Of a DNA stretch of 64,000 nucleotides, positions 45,780 to 55,594 are shown piece by piece (within the stretch, counting starts at the first letter, position 1; each line of letters opens with the position of its first letter). Under the pieces are notes generated by a model. That model saw only the letters and a program-made list of their open reading frames with translations. It had not been told where the DNA came from and made no database searches. The position numbers and the translations under genes were made by a program. Source of the DNA: Bog-159 sp963738375 (GTDB lineage: Bacteria > Acidobacteriota > Terriglobia > Bryobacterales > Bryobacteraceae); the NCBI GenBank assembly GCA_963738375.1, contig CAVTWL010000004.1, positions 1,612,001-1,676,000 of the forward strand, in the 5' to 3' direction.

Positions 45780-46202
45780 ATGAAACCATCCCTTTACATC
45801 GCCTGCGCCGCCCTGGCCATCGCCGCCGCCGCGCCCGCCCAAAGCATGCGCCCCGTCGACGATACCCATTGCCAGATCTCCGTCCCCGCCGATTGGGCCG
45901 ATTCCAAAATCGCCGGCATCGGCGCCCGCTCCACCGAAGATCGCCGCTTCAACGCCGTCGTCCGCGGCTTCGAAAGCGGCGAATATCAAACCGTGGTCGA
46001 TGGCATGAAACAAATGAAAGCCACAGTCGTCGAAGAGAACGGCAGCCACGTGCTCATGTCCGCCGATTTCCCCGGAGGCCGCAAGCAGTACGTCGAAATC
46101 ACCAAATCCAAACCGCTCGGCTGCCGCGTGAACATCACCTTCCCGCCCGGCAAAGAACCCATCGCCCGCAAAATCGCCGATAGCGTCAAGCCTCTGAAGT
46201 AG
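45780..46202 (+). CDS. Secreted protein of unknown function
   Basis: 140 aa with a signal peptide (MKPSLYIACAALAIAAAAPA). The mature part is rich in beta-strand pattern (CQISVPADWADSKIAG, EENGSHVLMSADFPGG, YVEITKSKPLGCRVNITFPP) and has two Cys that could form a disulfide. It ends KIADSVKPLK. There is no known domain. It is convergent with the DUF1398 gene. Confidence 0.7.
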   Translation: MKPSLYIACAALAIAAAAPAQSMRPVDDTHCQISVPADWADSKIAGIGARSTEDRRFNAVVRGFESGEYQTVVDGMKQMKATVVEENGSHVLMSADFPGGRKQYVEITKSKPLGCRVNITFPPGKEPIARKIADSVKPLK

Positions 46203-46213
46203 CGCCCGCCTTT

Positions 46214-46630
46214 TTAACCGGCCTCCACCGCCGGATACGCTTCCACATACACTTCCCCGCCCCACCCGTAGTAACTGACCGTGCGCGCCGCGAAGTCCAC
46301 CTCGTACCGCACCACCCCTGCCCGCCACGCCGCCGCCATAAACTCCGCAAACGTGCTGTTCCCCGCCTGATCCACGCGCAGCGCCGCGATCAGCGCCGCC
46401 TCGTCGAACGCCGGTACGTCCGCGTTCCCCGTAATCAGCGCCGCGCCTTGAAACGCCACCGCGCCCTCCGCCATCACATACAAGCTCTGAAACGCCGGCA
46501 GGAACCACACGTTGCGCGTCACTCCCGCCCGCCGCAGCGTCTCCGCCAAAAAAGGAAAACCGCCCACCTTGGGCCGCCCCGCCATCCCCCGCGCTAGAGC
46601 GGCTTCTAAGTTCTCAACTGCCTTGCTCAC
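46214..46630 (-). CDS. DUF1398-family protein
   Basis: 138 aa. The C-terminal part FMAAAWRAGVVRYEVDFAAR followed by TVSYYGWGGEVYVEAYPAV is the DUF1398 signature, and the N-terminus (RPKVGGFPFLAETLRRAGV) fits too. The biochemical function is unknown. It starts 9 bp after the multicopper oxidase stop, so the two are co-transcribed. Confidence 0.82.
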   Translation of the reverse strand: MSKAVENLEAALARGMAGRPKVGGFPFLAETLRRAGVTRNVWFLPAFQSLYVMAEGAVAFQGAALITGNADVPAFDEAALIAALRVDQAGNSTFAEFMAAAWRAGVVRYEVDFAARTVSYYGWGGEVYVEAYPAVEAG

Positions 46631-46639
46631 CTTCCCCCC

Positions 46640-48265
46640 CTACTTAGGATTCACCTGGATAATCGCCATCATCCCCGCATCCTCATGATCCAGAATGTGG
46701 CAGTGATAAACGAACTTGCCCGCAATCTGAGGCTCGCGGAAATCCATCCGCAAAGTCACCGTCGGATATGCCCCCGTCCCGCTCCACGCCGGCACAATCA
46801 CCGTATCCCGCAGCTCCGGATTGGTAATCGCCACCCCATTATTCGCCAGATACAAAAAGTGAATCTGGTGAATGTGGAACGCGTGCGTCTCGCCCGTCCG
46901 GTTCTCCACCGTCCAGTCTTCCACCGCCCCCACCGTCGTCGTAATCTGCGGCGCGTCCCCCATCGTGAACACCTTCGGCTTCTGCCCGTCCACCGTGATG
47001 AAAAACTCCGTCGGTCCGTTCGACCCGTTGGTCGCCTCCGCGAAATAAATCTTGCGCGTCCCCGTAATCGTCGCCGAATCCAGCCCCGCGAACCGAAGCG
47101 GCGTCGTCGAAGCTGGCCCGGCCGCGGCTGGCAGCGCCGGAGGCTCCTGCGCATCCGTGCTCGTCTCGATCAGCGCCAGTTCCTGCGGCGCATTCGGATT
47201 CCCGATCGGCCCCGAATCGAACCCCACGTGCTGAAAACTCGCCGTCTGCCCCGACGCCGGACCCTGCATGATGAACTCCGCGCGCCCCGCCGGAGGAATT
47301 TGTATCGTCTTCACCTGCGTGTCCGTCTTCAGCGGAATCCCGTCCAGTTCCACCAGCGTCAGCGTCTGCGGCGTCGCGCCGAACCACACTTGCAGCGACA
47401 GGAACTCCTGCGACGACGCATTCGCCACCCGCCAGAATTCCTTCTGCCCCGGCTTCATCTGAATAATCGGCGCCGGAGAAAACGGCGCCAGCGCCTGCTG
47501 GTAATTCAGCGTCAACTGATTCGGCCCGGCAATCCACGAATTCGGATTGGTAAACTGCTGCCGTACGATGAACACCCGCTCCGGCAGCCCCGCCACTTCC
47601 GGCTTAATCTTCTCGATCCCCCCGATGATCAGCGCGCCCGGCGCCCCGCCGTTCACCTGTAGCGTCACCGAACCATGCAGGTGCGGATGATACCAGTACA
47701 TCCCTGGCGCATCGTTCGTCGGGATCTTGAAGTTGTACTGAAAGGGAGCGTCCGTGTTATCGATGTCCGTCAGCAAAATCTCGTCCTGGTGGCACACCGG
47801 CGGAATGTTCAAGCCGTGAAAATGGATGTTCGTCGACGTCGGAGACATCGACCCGCCGCTGCACGGGTCGCCCGGCGTAGTCCGCCCGGCCATTCCCGCC
47901 ATCGCGCCCATGTTGTGATTCGCCGTCGCCCCTTTCGGTGTCGGCGGCGCCGGCGGAACATAAGTCAGCCGGTTGGTCAAGCTCAGCAAGAGTTGATCGC
48001 CTGGATTCAGCCGCAGCGTCGGAGACTCCACCGGCCCGTTCGCCGATTGATAGATGTAACATTCGTGCAGATACCCTTGTGTGTCGAATGAACTGCGAAA
48101 CGTGAGAGCCGCGCTCAGCACGCCGCTCGTGCTAGTCAAATCCAGAGGATTGGCAACCACCGAGCCGGGGCTCGGCCGCGCCGGACAACTGGGCGTCTGC
48201 CCCCACGCACTCAACGCCACGCCGCACCCCAGAACGATCAATAACGATTGACGCATAACACTCAT
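46640..48265 (-). CDS. Multicopper oxidase
   Basis: 541 aa from the ATG at 48265 (GAAAGGG upstream; a TTG at 48283 is also possible), signal peptide RQSLLIVLGCGVALSAWGQ. All four copper-binding blocks are present: NIHFHGLNIPPVC, MYWYHPHLHGSVTL, AFHIHQIHFLYL and VYHCHILDHEDAGMM; the last carries the type 1 site with an axial Met. The enzyme couples one-electron oxidation of a phenolic or metal substrate to reduction of oxygen to water in the periplasm. A Met-rich segment (NHNMGAMAGMAG) near residue 125 may bind copper. Confidence 0.95.
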   Translation of the reverse strand: MSVMRQSLLIVLGCGVALSAWGQTPSCPARPSPGSVVANPLDLTSTSGVLSAALTFRSSFDTQGYLHECYIYQSANGPVESPTLRLNPGDQLLLSLTNRLTYVPPAPPTPKGATANHNMGAMAGMAGRTTPGDPCSGGSMSPTSTNIHFHGLNIPPVCHQDEILLTDIDNTDAPFQYNFKIPTNDAPGMYWYHPHLHGSVTLQVNGGAPGALIIGGIEKIKPEVAGLPERVFIVRQQFTNPNSWIAGPNQLTLNYQQALAPFSPAPIIQMKPGQKEFWRVANASSQEFLSLQVWFGATPQTLTLVELDGIPLKTDTQVKTIQIPPAGRAEFIMQGPASGQTASFQHVGFDSGPIGNPNAPQELALIETSTDAQEPPALPAAAGPASTTPLRFAGLDSATITGTRKIYFAEATNGSNGPTEFFITVDGQKPKVFTMGDAPQITTTVGAVEDWTVENRTGETHAFHIHQIHFLYLANNGVAITNPELRDTVIVPAWSGTGAYPTVTLRMDFREPQIAGKFVYHCHILDHEDAGMMAIIQVNPK

Positions 48266-48365
48266 CTGAAATATCCCTTTCAAAATTCCCTCCCCCTCCT
48301 GTGGTGCTGGTAATCCACTGTGGGGCAGGTTGTCAACGTTTCCCGTGGCCTGTCGCGCCCCCGCT

Positions 48366-49511
48366 CTATTGCGCCGAAGGGCTCACGGCCAGCGACATCA
48401 CCGTCGTGCTCGCCGCGCCATTCACCGGCGAACCCGCCGCTTCCGCGATCGTACACGTCGTGACATTCGGAGTGAAGTTCAACATCCCCACGTATGACCG
48501 CCCCGTCGACGAAAACTCGGGCACATAAATGACCCCGCCCCCCAGCGTCGTCGTTTGCAGCCCGATATTGCCGATGTAAGCGAACTTCGTGTAATACCCC
48601 TTCAATGCGGGCGACGTGCATCCGGCATGGATCGCCCCGCTCGTCATGTCGAAGAACGCCGCCGTCACCTGCCCCGCCGAATCGTTGCTCACAAACAGCA
48701 CCTTCTCGTCCGGACTCAGCCGCACATTGCCGGAATTCCAGGTCGCGCCCAGATCGTACGACACCGTCGGCGAGAGCTTGCCGCCGGTAATCGCCGACAC
48801 TTCCACCGTCGTCCGCGTCGATGCGTCGCCGAAAATCGCAAACCGGCCCCCGTGCGTAATGATCACTCCATTCGGCAAATTGTCGTTCTCCGACCCCGTC
48901 GAATACTGCGCGTCACCGTTCGAAACCGGCACGCCGCCGGCAATGTTGAACGACTCGATCGATCCGTCGCCGTAAGTCACCACCATCAGGTTGCCGTTAA
49001 TGGCCATGCCGTCCACCGTGCCCGCGTTCAGCCCCGCCGTGAATACGTCGCCCACGAAACTGAGCGCGCATCCCGTCTGCACCTGAAATGTCCCGATCGT
49101 GCTCGACGTGCTGTAAGATGCGTAAACGTATTGCGCGTTGCCCGCCAGGCCAATGCCGTTGCCCGTTCCCGAATCCGTCGGCGATCCGAAATAGTTCCCC
49201 ACCACCGCCTGCGTCGCCGCATCGATGCCCGCGATGTCCCCGCTCCCCGCATTCGAAGCGTACACGCACGTGCCGCCCGCCGGTACAATCACCCGCGGCG
49301 CCGCGAAGTACCCCCCCCCGATTCCGTTGCCCTGCGTAGCCAGGCTCACCTTCGCGCCCAGCGTTCCATCCGCGTTCACCGGAAAGAATGTGACCGTGCT
49401 GATAAACGGCACCGGCAGGTCGTCGTTCGTCACCAGGAAACTCCCGGAGATCGCGCTCGCCCCCATCGCCATGCCACAAAACACACTGGCTGCTAGGCCG
49501 GTTCTCAACAT
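48366..49511 (-). CDS. Secreted beta-propeller protein
   Basis: About 381 aa from the ATG at 49511. A TTG at 49526 sits 7 nt after AGGAGGG and is an equally good start. Signal peptide LAASVFCGMAMGASAIS. Blade-like repeats with lactonase/YVTN character follow (CVYASNAGSGDIAGIDAATQ, YVYASYSTSSTIGTFQVQTG, VLFVSNDSAGQVTAAFFDMT). It lies 83 bp upstream of the multicopper oxidase on the same strand and may share its transcript. No catalytic residues were identified. Confidence 0.75.
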   Translation of the reverse strand: MLRTGLAASVFCGMAMGASAISGSFLVTNDDLPVPFISTVTFFPVNADGTLGAKVSLATQGNGIGGGYFAAPRVIVPAGGTCVYASNAGSGDIAGIDAATQAVVGNYFGSPTDSGTGNGIGLAGNAQYVYASYSTSSTIGTFQVQTGCALSFVGDVFTAGLNAGTVDGMAINGNLMVVTYGDGSIESFNIAGGVPVSNGDAQYSTGSENDNLPNGVIITHGGRFAIFGDASTRTTVEVSAITGGKLSPTVSYDLGATWNSGNVRLSPDEKVLFVSNDSAGQVTAAFFDMTSGAIHAGCTSPALKGYYTKFAYIGNIGLQTTTLGGGVIYVPEFSSTGRSYVGMLNFTPNVTTCTIAEAAGSPVNGAASTTVMSLAVSPSAQ

Positions 49512-49634
49512 CCCGAGAAAATGCAAATTTGATCCCTCCTGCTTTGCTTTAGCGCTAGTATACCGCACGGCCCTCGCTGAGCCCCGTATTAAACTACCAG
49601 GAAGGATATTACCCGAAACCTTGGAGCCAACCGC

Positions 49635-50894
49635 ATGATCCGAACTTGCGCCATCCTCTTGATCGTCCCCATAACCGCTCTTTCGCAGCAGCCCCCCCCC
49701 ACCGTCCCCCCCGGCATCCCCCTCCGCGCCGCCCTCGAATATCGCGTCCCTATCCAGCACCCCGGCCAGCCCGTATACGCCCGCTTAATCGAGCCCGTTT
49801 ACCTCTACGACCGCATCGCCATCCCGGCTGGAACCGTGGTCGTCGGCCACATCGCCCAAATCGAACCGGTCCCGGCCTGGAACCGCATCGCCGCATTCAT
49901 GTCCGGCAATTTCACGCCGCCGCACCGCGTCCAGGCCCAGTTCGACGCCTTGATTTTGAGCGATGGCGCCCGCCTCCCGCTTCACACCTCGCCCGCTCGC
50001 GGAACGCCCCACACCGCCCGCGTCGCCAAGCCGCGCGCCGGCGCCCCAGCCCTCAACGGCATCGCCGGCACGACCGGCCCCGCCATACTCGCTTTTAAGG
50101 AGCCCGGCAAAATCGCCCGCCTCAGGTCGCGGCTTTTCGAGATGCTTCCCTATCGCCGCCAGTCCTGGCCCGTCGGGACACTTTTCAATGCCGCCCTTCA
50201 GCAGCCCTTGGCCCTGCCGTCGCTCGTTCCCTTTACGCCGCCCACCGTTGAACCCGGCGCCGAACAGGAACTGCGCGCCCGCCTCCTCACCCCACTGACT
50301 TCCGCCACCGCTCGCCGCGGATCTCCTGTCCAAGCCTACGTCACCCAGCCGCTCTTTTCCTCCGATCGCGCACTGCTCGTTCCCGAAGGCAGCCTCCTTT
50401 CCGGCAGCATCGTCGAAGCCCGCCAAGCCCGCTTCTTTCATCGCGGCGGAAAGCTCCTGTTCGTCTTCCGCGAACTGAAACTCCCCGCCCGCCCCGGACA
50501 GCCGGTCCAAGGCCAACTCGGCGGCGTCGAAGCCGATTTCAACACCCACCTCGCTCTCGATTCCGAAGGAGCCGCGCATATCGCCAGCCCTAAAACGCGC
50601 TTCCTCTTCCCCGCCATCGCCGCCGCCGTTGCCGGCCTTTCCTTCCATCAGGATTACAACGCCCAGGGCATCCCCGACGCCGATTCCGCGGGCCGCGCCG
50701 AATCCGGAGCCGTCGGCCTCGGCTTGCTCGGCACCCTCCTGGCCCAAATCGGCCCCCGCTCCGTCGCCTCCGGTTTCGCTGTAGCCGGCGCCGCTTTCAG
50801 TATGTACAACACCTTCATCGCGCGCGGCCCAAACGTCGTCCTGCCCGTTAACACACCCATCCAAGTGAGCCTAGGCAAGCGCGACAAATTTTAG
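49635..50894 (+). CDS. Secreted protein with TrbI/VirB10-like beta-barrel features
   Basis: 419 aa with a signal peptide (IRTCAILLIVPITALSQQ) and a Pro-rich linker. Two repeated segments have the form of an extended beta-barrel opening: RIAIPAGTVVVGHIAQIEPV and ALLVPEGSLLSGSIVEARQA, each with G-T/S-x-V/L-x-G, as seen in TrbI/VirB10-type domains. The C-terminus is hydrophobic (FPAIAAAVAGLSFH, VGLGLLGTLLAQIG). It is divergent from the propeller gene. The function is unknown, and the VirB10 resemblance is only structural. Confidence 0.65.
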   Translation: MIRTCAILLIVPITALSQQPPPTVPPGIPLRAALEYRVPIQHPGQPVYARLIEPVYLYDRIAIPAGTVVVGHIAQIEPVPAWNRIAAFMSGNFTPPHRVQAQFDALILSDGARLPLHTSPARGTPHTARVAKPRAGAPALNGIAGTTGPAILAFKEPGKIARLRSRLFEMLPYRRQSWPVGTLFNAALQQPLALPSLVPFTPPTVEPGAEQELRARLLTPLTSATARRGSPVQAYVTQPLFSSDRALLVPEGSLLSGSIVEARQARFFHRGGKLLFVFRELKLPARPGQPVQGQLGGVEADFNTHLALDSEGAAHIASPKTRFLFPAIAAAVAGLSFHQDYNAQGIPDADSAGRAESGAVGLGLLGTLLAQIGPRSVASGFAVAGAAFSMYNTFIARGPNVVLPVNTPIQVSLGKRDKF

Positions 50895-50950
50895 CGCCGC
50901 AAACTCTTCAAGTCTTTCCCCACCAACGCACTGGTGCCGCGCTCCGAATC

Positions 50951-50995
50951 GCGACATCCGAGCCGCGACATCCGAGCCGCGACCGTGAGGGAGCG
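50951..50995. repeat. Intergenic short repeat of the GCCGCGACCGTSAGGGAG family
   Basis: Two 14-bp tandem units GCGACATCCGAGCC are followed by GCGACCGTGAGGGAGCG. Nearly the same word, GAACCGCGACCGTCAGGGAG, occurs at 55551-55570. It lies in the 392-bp gap 50895-51286, which holds no gene. Probably a dispersed intergenic repeat of this genome. Confidence 0.55.
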
Positions 50996-51286
50996 TCCAC
51001 CAACTTCTTACGCCCGGGTCCGTTGAACGGGTCGACCCAGGCGGACGGACAGGGAGAAGCAATCCCCATGCCGGAAAGAACGCTCGCCTCGATGAAGGGG
51101 TTGAAGGGCGCGAGCCGATGGCCGCCGCAGCCCGCGTGTAATTGCCGCCACAGTAAGAGGCAGAGAGTAGGGTGAACGAACAAGCTAACAGGGCAGACAA
51201 CTCAAGTCCCGCGCCCGGGACGCACCATCGACTTGTAGGATATCATCTCGGATGGCCACAGAACCGTCCACCCAGGAGGTGTTTTC

Positions 51287-53353
51287 GTGCTCCGCTTACC
51301 CTTCGTTGTGTTAGTCGTTACATGTGCCCTCCTTAGCGGGAAGACGCCGTCGCCCCACTTTCTCGCGCGTCGGGACTATCCTACAGCCCCTGGCTTCGCG
51401 CGAGTCGCGGATATAAACGGCGATGGGATTCTTGATATCGTTACGATGTCTGGAACCGGTATTCATACGTTGTTAGGAAATGGCAAGGGTAGTTTCATTG
51501 CTGGTCCGTCGACAATTCCGGACGACCAGCTCGGTTTTTTTGATGTTTTCCTTGCTGACCTAAACGGAGACGGCAAGGCTGACCTCATAACTTCCACGGA
51601 CTTCGCAATCCAGGTGTGTCTGGGCAACGGGGATGGCACGTTCCAACCGGCTATTGCGTACGGGCCAGTCGGGGGTCAATTTGCCGTGGCCGATTTTAAC
51701 GGCGATGGTCTGCTCGATGTGATCGTTCCTGCCAGCCAATGGGGTGTACTTCTTTGCTGGGAAAGGCGGAGGGGTGTTTAACACGGGTTTGCTGGCATCT
51801 TCCGGAGCCTTTGGTAACTCGCCCGCGGTAGCCGGAGATTTCAACGGCGATGGTAAGTTGGACCTGGCCATCGGATATCTGGGTGGAAATATCGGCTTCA
51901 GTCTGCTAATTGGAAATGGTAACGGTACATTTCAGCCGCCAGTTCAGTACGCTGGCACCGGGCAGGGCGGGATCACCGCGGGTGACGTCAACGGCGACGG
52001 CTTTCTGGATATTGTAGTTTCGGGCATCACGATTTACTTAAATAATGGCCGCGGGGAGTTCACAGCTGCCCAGCCAATTGCTCTTCCAGGTTTCCAGGTC
52101 GCAATTGGCGATGTGAACGGCGATAATATTGCGGACCTGGTCAGCAGCGAGGGTTATGTGGCGCTCGGACTGGGACAGGGACGGTTTGGCCCAGCGACAT
52201 ACTATCCCGTCGAGTCAAGTATTAATTATCTTAGCGTCGCATTGGCTGATTTGCGTGGCGGCGGCCTGATCGATATTGTTATTGGTCTAATTGACTCAAC
52301 GTCGGTGTTGCTGAATAACGGTGCCGGTAAGTTTGAGGACGGACGATGGACCACTTTACCCGGAGCAGGCAACTGCGCCGCAACCGGTGATTTTAACGGC
52401 GACGGCAAGCCGGATCTAGCTGTTCCGACGACGAACGGTCTGGTGATTCTGCTTGGAACTGGTAACGCGGCTTCGCCCTATGCCGTCGAGGCAACCATCG
52501 GACTCTCCGGTCCGGGCTGCCCGATCAGTGGCGATTTGAACGGGGACGGGATCGCAGACCTTATCGAGGGCGCCGATAGTCTCGGCGGCACTGGAATCTA
52601 CTTAGGCAATGGCGACGGAACTTTCAAACTGCCACCGTAATCCCAATCGTTCCTGCCACCGATTTGGTTTTAGGTGACTTTAACCACGACGGTAAGGTTG
52701 ACATCGCGAGCTCTGGCAATCAGCTGGCATTCGGAAACGGGGACGGGACATTTCAGCAGCCGATACCTATTTTGGATAATCCGCCCGACCAGGGGTTCAC
52801 TTGGATCGCTGCGGGGGATGTGAACCATGACGGTTGGACTGACCTCCTGGCAACTCAGCCCTTTATAGGGTTCAACGGTGTCCTCTACGTGCTCTTGAAT
52901 GACCAGAAGGGCGGGTTCACGCTTAAGACAATCAAGGATGCGCAAGGCCCTGCGGCGGTTATGCTAGGGGACTTCAATGGGGACGGCAATCTAGACGCGG
53001 TAGTCATGGAGACGGAGAGTGCGAGCGTTTATTTGGGGGACGGGCGTGGGGATTTCAAGGAAGTCCAGAGTCAGATCTCGTACCCCTTTGTGATCTGGAG
53101 CCACCGCAGATAGGTGATGTAACGGTGGCGGGATCCCGGACTTACTCCTGCCTGCCGATGGCAGTATCGGAATCGCATTGGGCACGGGCAAAGGTACCTT
53201 CATAACCCCCCCATAGTTGGCGGCGCCGGACCTGGCTTGGGTCAAGTTCTGATACAGAAGCTGCATGGCCAATCACCCAAGTCCGGGCTGCCAGACTTGG
53301 TTGCACCGGACAGCACCGGGGGGATAACTGTTTTAATCAACCTCACAAAATGA
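51287..53353 (+). pseudogene. Secreted FG-GAP/VCBS repeat protein, several frameshifts
   Basis: The start GTG at 51287 follows a perfect AGGAGGT, with signal peptide LPFVVLVVTCALLSG. FG-GAP/VCBS units recur throughout (VADINGDGILDIVTM, LADLNGDGKADLITS, VADFNGDGLLDVIVP, AGDFNGDGKLDLAIG, LGDFNHDGKVDIASS, LGDFNGDGNLDAVVM). The frame shifts near 51745, 52635, 53095 and again near 53207, after which the sequence still reads IGIALGTGKGTF and ends TVLINLTK. It has more lesions than most neighbours, so decay is likely. There is no ASPIC domain, unlike the CRTAC1-type proteins in this window. Confidence 0.7.
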
Positions 53354-53698
53354 GACGCCCTAGGTTTTGTGCGGTTAAATCGTTTTTGAACGCCGCACGA
53401 CCGCCTCTAAAAGGGGCTTTCTCTATAGATCGAGTAAGCATCTCTCGGCTGCGATGTGTACAGTCGCTTGAATTTGCCCGAGCCGAAAAGGTCCCCGTTC
53501 GGAATCCATCGCTACACCGGATTCAGAAGTTAGTTATGTAGCCTCGGCCGGCGCTTATCTCGGAAGAATTATGTACCTGCCTGCGGGGCGACAGCTTGAA
53601 TGCCTCGTGCACCGGGGGCCGCGCCATACCGGCCCGTCAACCGTCCCCACCCCCTCCGCCCTAGCCCACGCCAGTTTTATAGTAAACTGGTCCGGAAC
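53354..53698. other. Intergenic region, no gene seen
   Basis: About 345 bp between the FG-GAP gene and the kelch gene. No frame with coding character and no clear terminator was found. The promoter of the kelch gene should lie in its right half, but no strong boxes stand out. Confidence 0.4.
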
Positions 53699-55132
53699 AT
53701 GCGAAATCTCTGCTTCACCCTCGTTGCATTTGCGGGCCTCGTCCAAGCTCAAACCTGGACCCCCCTCACCAATCAGCCCACCTTCACCGCCAGCACCGCA
53801 CTCTTGCTGACCGATGGCACAGTCATGGTGCAGGCTCTCTCTGCCCAAGGCTCCGGCTCACGCGCCTGGTGGCGCCTCACCCCCGACATCACCGGCAGCT
53901 ACGTCAACGGCACCTGGACCCAACTGGCCTCCGCGCCCTCCGGCTACGGGCCCCTTTACTATGCTTCCGCCGTCCTTCCCAACGGCGACGTCGTCGTCAA
54001 CGGCGGCGAGTACAACCTCACCAACGCCCAGGTCGAAACCAACCTCGGCGCTATCTACAGTCCCACCGCTAACAAATGGGAAAAACTTGCCGCCCCCACC
54101 GGCTGGCCCAATATCGGCGATGCTGCGAGCGTCGTCCTCCCCAATGGCAGCTACATGATCGGCAACTGCTGCACCAACGCCCAGGCCATCCTCGACTTCA
54201 CCACCAAAACCTGGACCATCACTGGAACCGGCAAAGCCGATGTCAACTCCGAAGAAGGCTGGACCCTCCTTCCCGATGGCACCGTCCTCACCGTCGATGT
54301 CAGCGACGTCCCCAACACCGAGCGCTACAACCCCGCTACCGGATCCTGGAGCACCGCCGGAAAAACCCCCGTCGGCCTCGAAGGCTACTCCGAAATCGGT
54401 CCCGCCCTTCTCCGCCCCGATGGCACCGTCTTCGCCACCGGAGCCGATGGCAACACCGCCATCTACACTCCCGGACCCGGCGGCGCCAACGGTACCTGGA
54501 CGCAAGGCCCCACCTTCCCGGCCGTTAACGGCGCCCAGCTCGATATCGCCGATGGACCTGGCGCTCTCCTGCCCAATGGCAATGTGCTCGTCGTCGCCAG
54601 CCCCGGAGCATACAAAACCCCGTCGTACTTCTACGTGTTCGATGGAACCAATTTAAATGCCATCGCCGGTACCCCCAACGCGCCCCACAATTCTTCCTTC
54701 TACTACCGCATGTTGATCCTGCCCACCGGCCAGGTCCTGGTCACCGACGGCAGCTCCGACGTGGAAATCTTCACCGGCACCGGCTCCCCGAATCCGTCAT
54801 GGGCGCCCGTAATCTCCCAGGTTCCCGTCAAGCTGGTTCCCGCGAAAACCTACAAGCTCTCCGGCGTCGGCCTCAACGGCCTGTCCCAGGGCGTCGCCTA
54901 CGGCGATGATGCCCAGGCCGCCACCAACTACCCCATCGTTCGCATCACCGTCACCGCCACCGGCCACGTCTTCTATTGCCGCACCGCCAACCACAGCAGT
55001 ATGGCGGTCGCCTCGCCCGCCACGGTTTCCACCCAGTTCACCGTGCCCAGCGGCATCGAAACCGGAGGAGCCGAACTTGTCGTCGTAGCCAACGGCATCC
55101 CCTCCGCCCCGGTCGCCGTCACCATCGAGTAA
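53699..55132 (+). CDS. Secreted kelch-type propeller protein (galactose-oxidase-like)
   Basis: 477 aa from the ATG at 53699 (CGGAAC upstream), signal peptide RNLCFTLVAFAGLVQAQ. Kelch-like blades repeat with the pattern LLTDGTVMVQ, VLPNGDVVVNGGEYN, LLPDGTVLTVD, LLRPDGTVFATGADG, LLPNGNVLVVAS and ILPTGQVLVTDGSSD. The C-terminal 100 residues form an Ig-like domain like the one closing galactose oxidases (GVAYGDDAQAATNYPIVRIT, HVFYCRT). The copper ligands of galactose oxidase were not identified, so it is probably not an oxidase. Confidence 0.8.
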   Translation: MRNLCFTLVAFAGLVQAQTWTPLTNQPTFTASTALLLTDGTVMVQALSAQGSGSRAWWRLTPDITGSYVNGTWTQLASAPSGYGPLYYASAVLPNGDVVVNGGEYNLTNAQVETNLGAIYSPTANKWEKLAAPTGWPNIGDAASVVLPNGSYMIGNCCTNAQAILDFTTKTWTITGTGKADVNSEEGWTLLPDGTVLTVDVSDVPNTERYNPATGSWSTAGKTPVGLEGYSEIGPALLRPDGTVFATGADGNTAIYTPGPGGANGTWTQGPTFPAVNGAQLDIADGPGALLPNGNVLVVASPGAYKTPSYFYVFDGTNLNAIAGTPNAPHNSSFYYRMLILPTGQVLVTDGSSDVEIFTGTGSPNPSWAPVISQVPVKLVPAKTYKLSGVGLNGLSQGVAYGDDAQAATNYPIVRITVTATGHVFYCRTANHSSMAVASPATVSTQFTVPSGIETGGAELVVVANGIPSAPVAVTIE

Positions 55133-55313
55133 CACCCGGACGGAAGTTTTCCGCCCCGCCGTTCCAGGCACTTGCGTCAACAAGCGCCCGTCTCAGGTTA
55201 GCCCGCGTCCTAGCATGGAATCGGGAATCCGGGGACGGGCGCATGTGCTTGCAGGCGCCACCCCCGCTCCCGCACACCCCCCCCCGTGAAAAGCCCCTGC
55301 CATTCCCGCGCAC

Positions 55314-55519
55314 TTGGCTTCGTTCGAAACGCAATCCCATGTTTGGCAAAAATTGGCTTCGTTCGACGCTGCACTCTTCTGCACACTTCCGCACACCCAG
55401 CCCAGAAGCCAAACAGAATCAACGAAAATTGGCTTCGTTCGGCGCTGCGGTCTTCCCCACGCCTCCGCCCACTATAAACGAAATAAACTTAACAGAATCA
55501 AAAAGATGGGCTTCGTTCG
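55314..55519. repeat. Four copies of a TTGGCTTCGTTCG word
   Basis: The 13-bp word TTGGCTTCGTTCG occurs at 55314, 55353 and 55429, and as TGGGCTTCGTTCG at 55507, with 39, 76 and 78 bp between starts. In the complement it reads CGAACGAAGCCAA, which in translation gives the NEPN/ERTKPI-type peptides often seen in intergenic DNA of acidobacteria. The whole gap 55133-55594 holds no gene. The spacing is irregular, so this is not a CRISPR. Confidence 0.65.
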
Positions 55520-55594
55520 GCACTCCATCTATATCCCGCGTCCCACAGCCGAACCGCGACCGTCAGGGAGTGCCCCACGAAACTCCCATCCCAT

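Noticed and set aside
50908..51200. Short minus-strand frames in the gap before the FG-GAP gene
   Set aside because: They consist largely of the intergenic repeat words and have no conserved features. The following gene has a strong start on the plus strand.
55314..55519. Possible CRISPR array
   Set aside because: The repeated word is only 13 bp, with spacing of 39, 76 and 78 bp, and there are no cas genes. It is a dispersed intergenic repeat.
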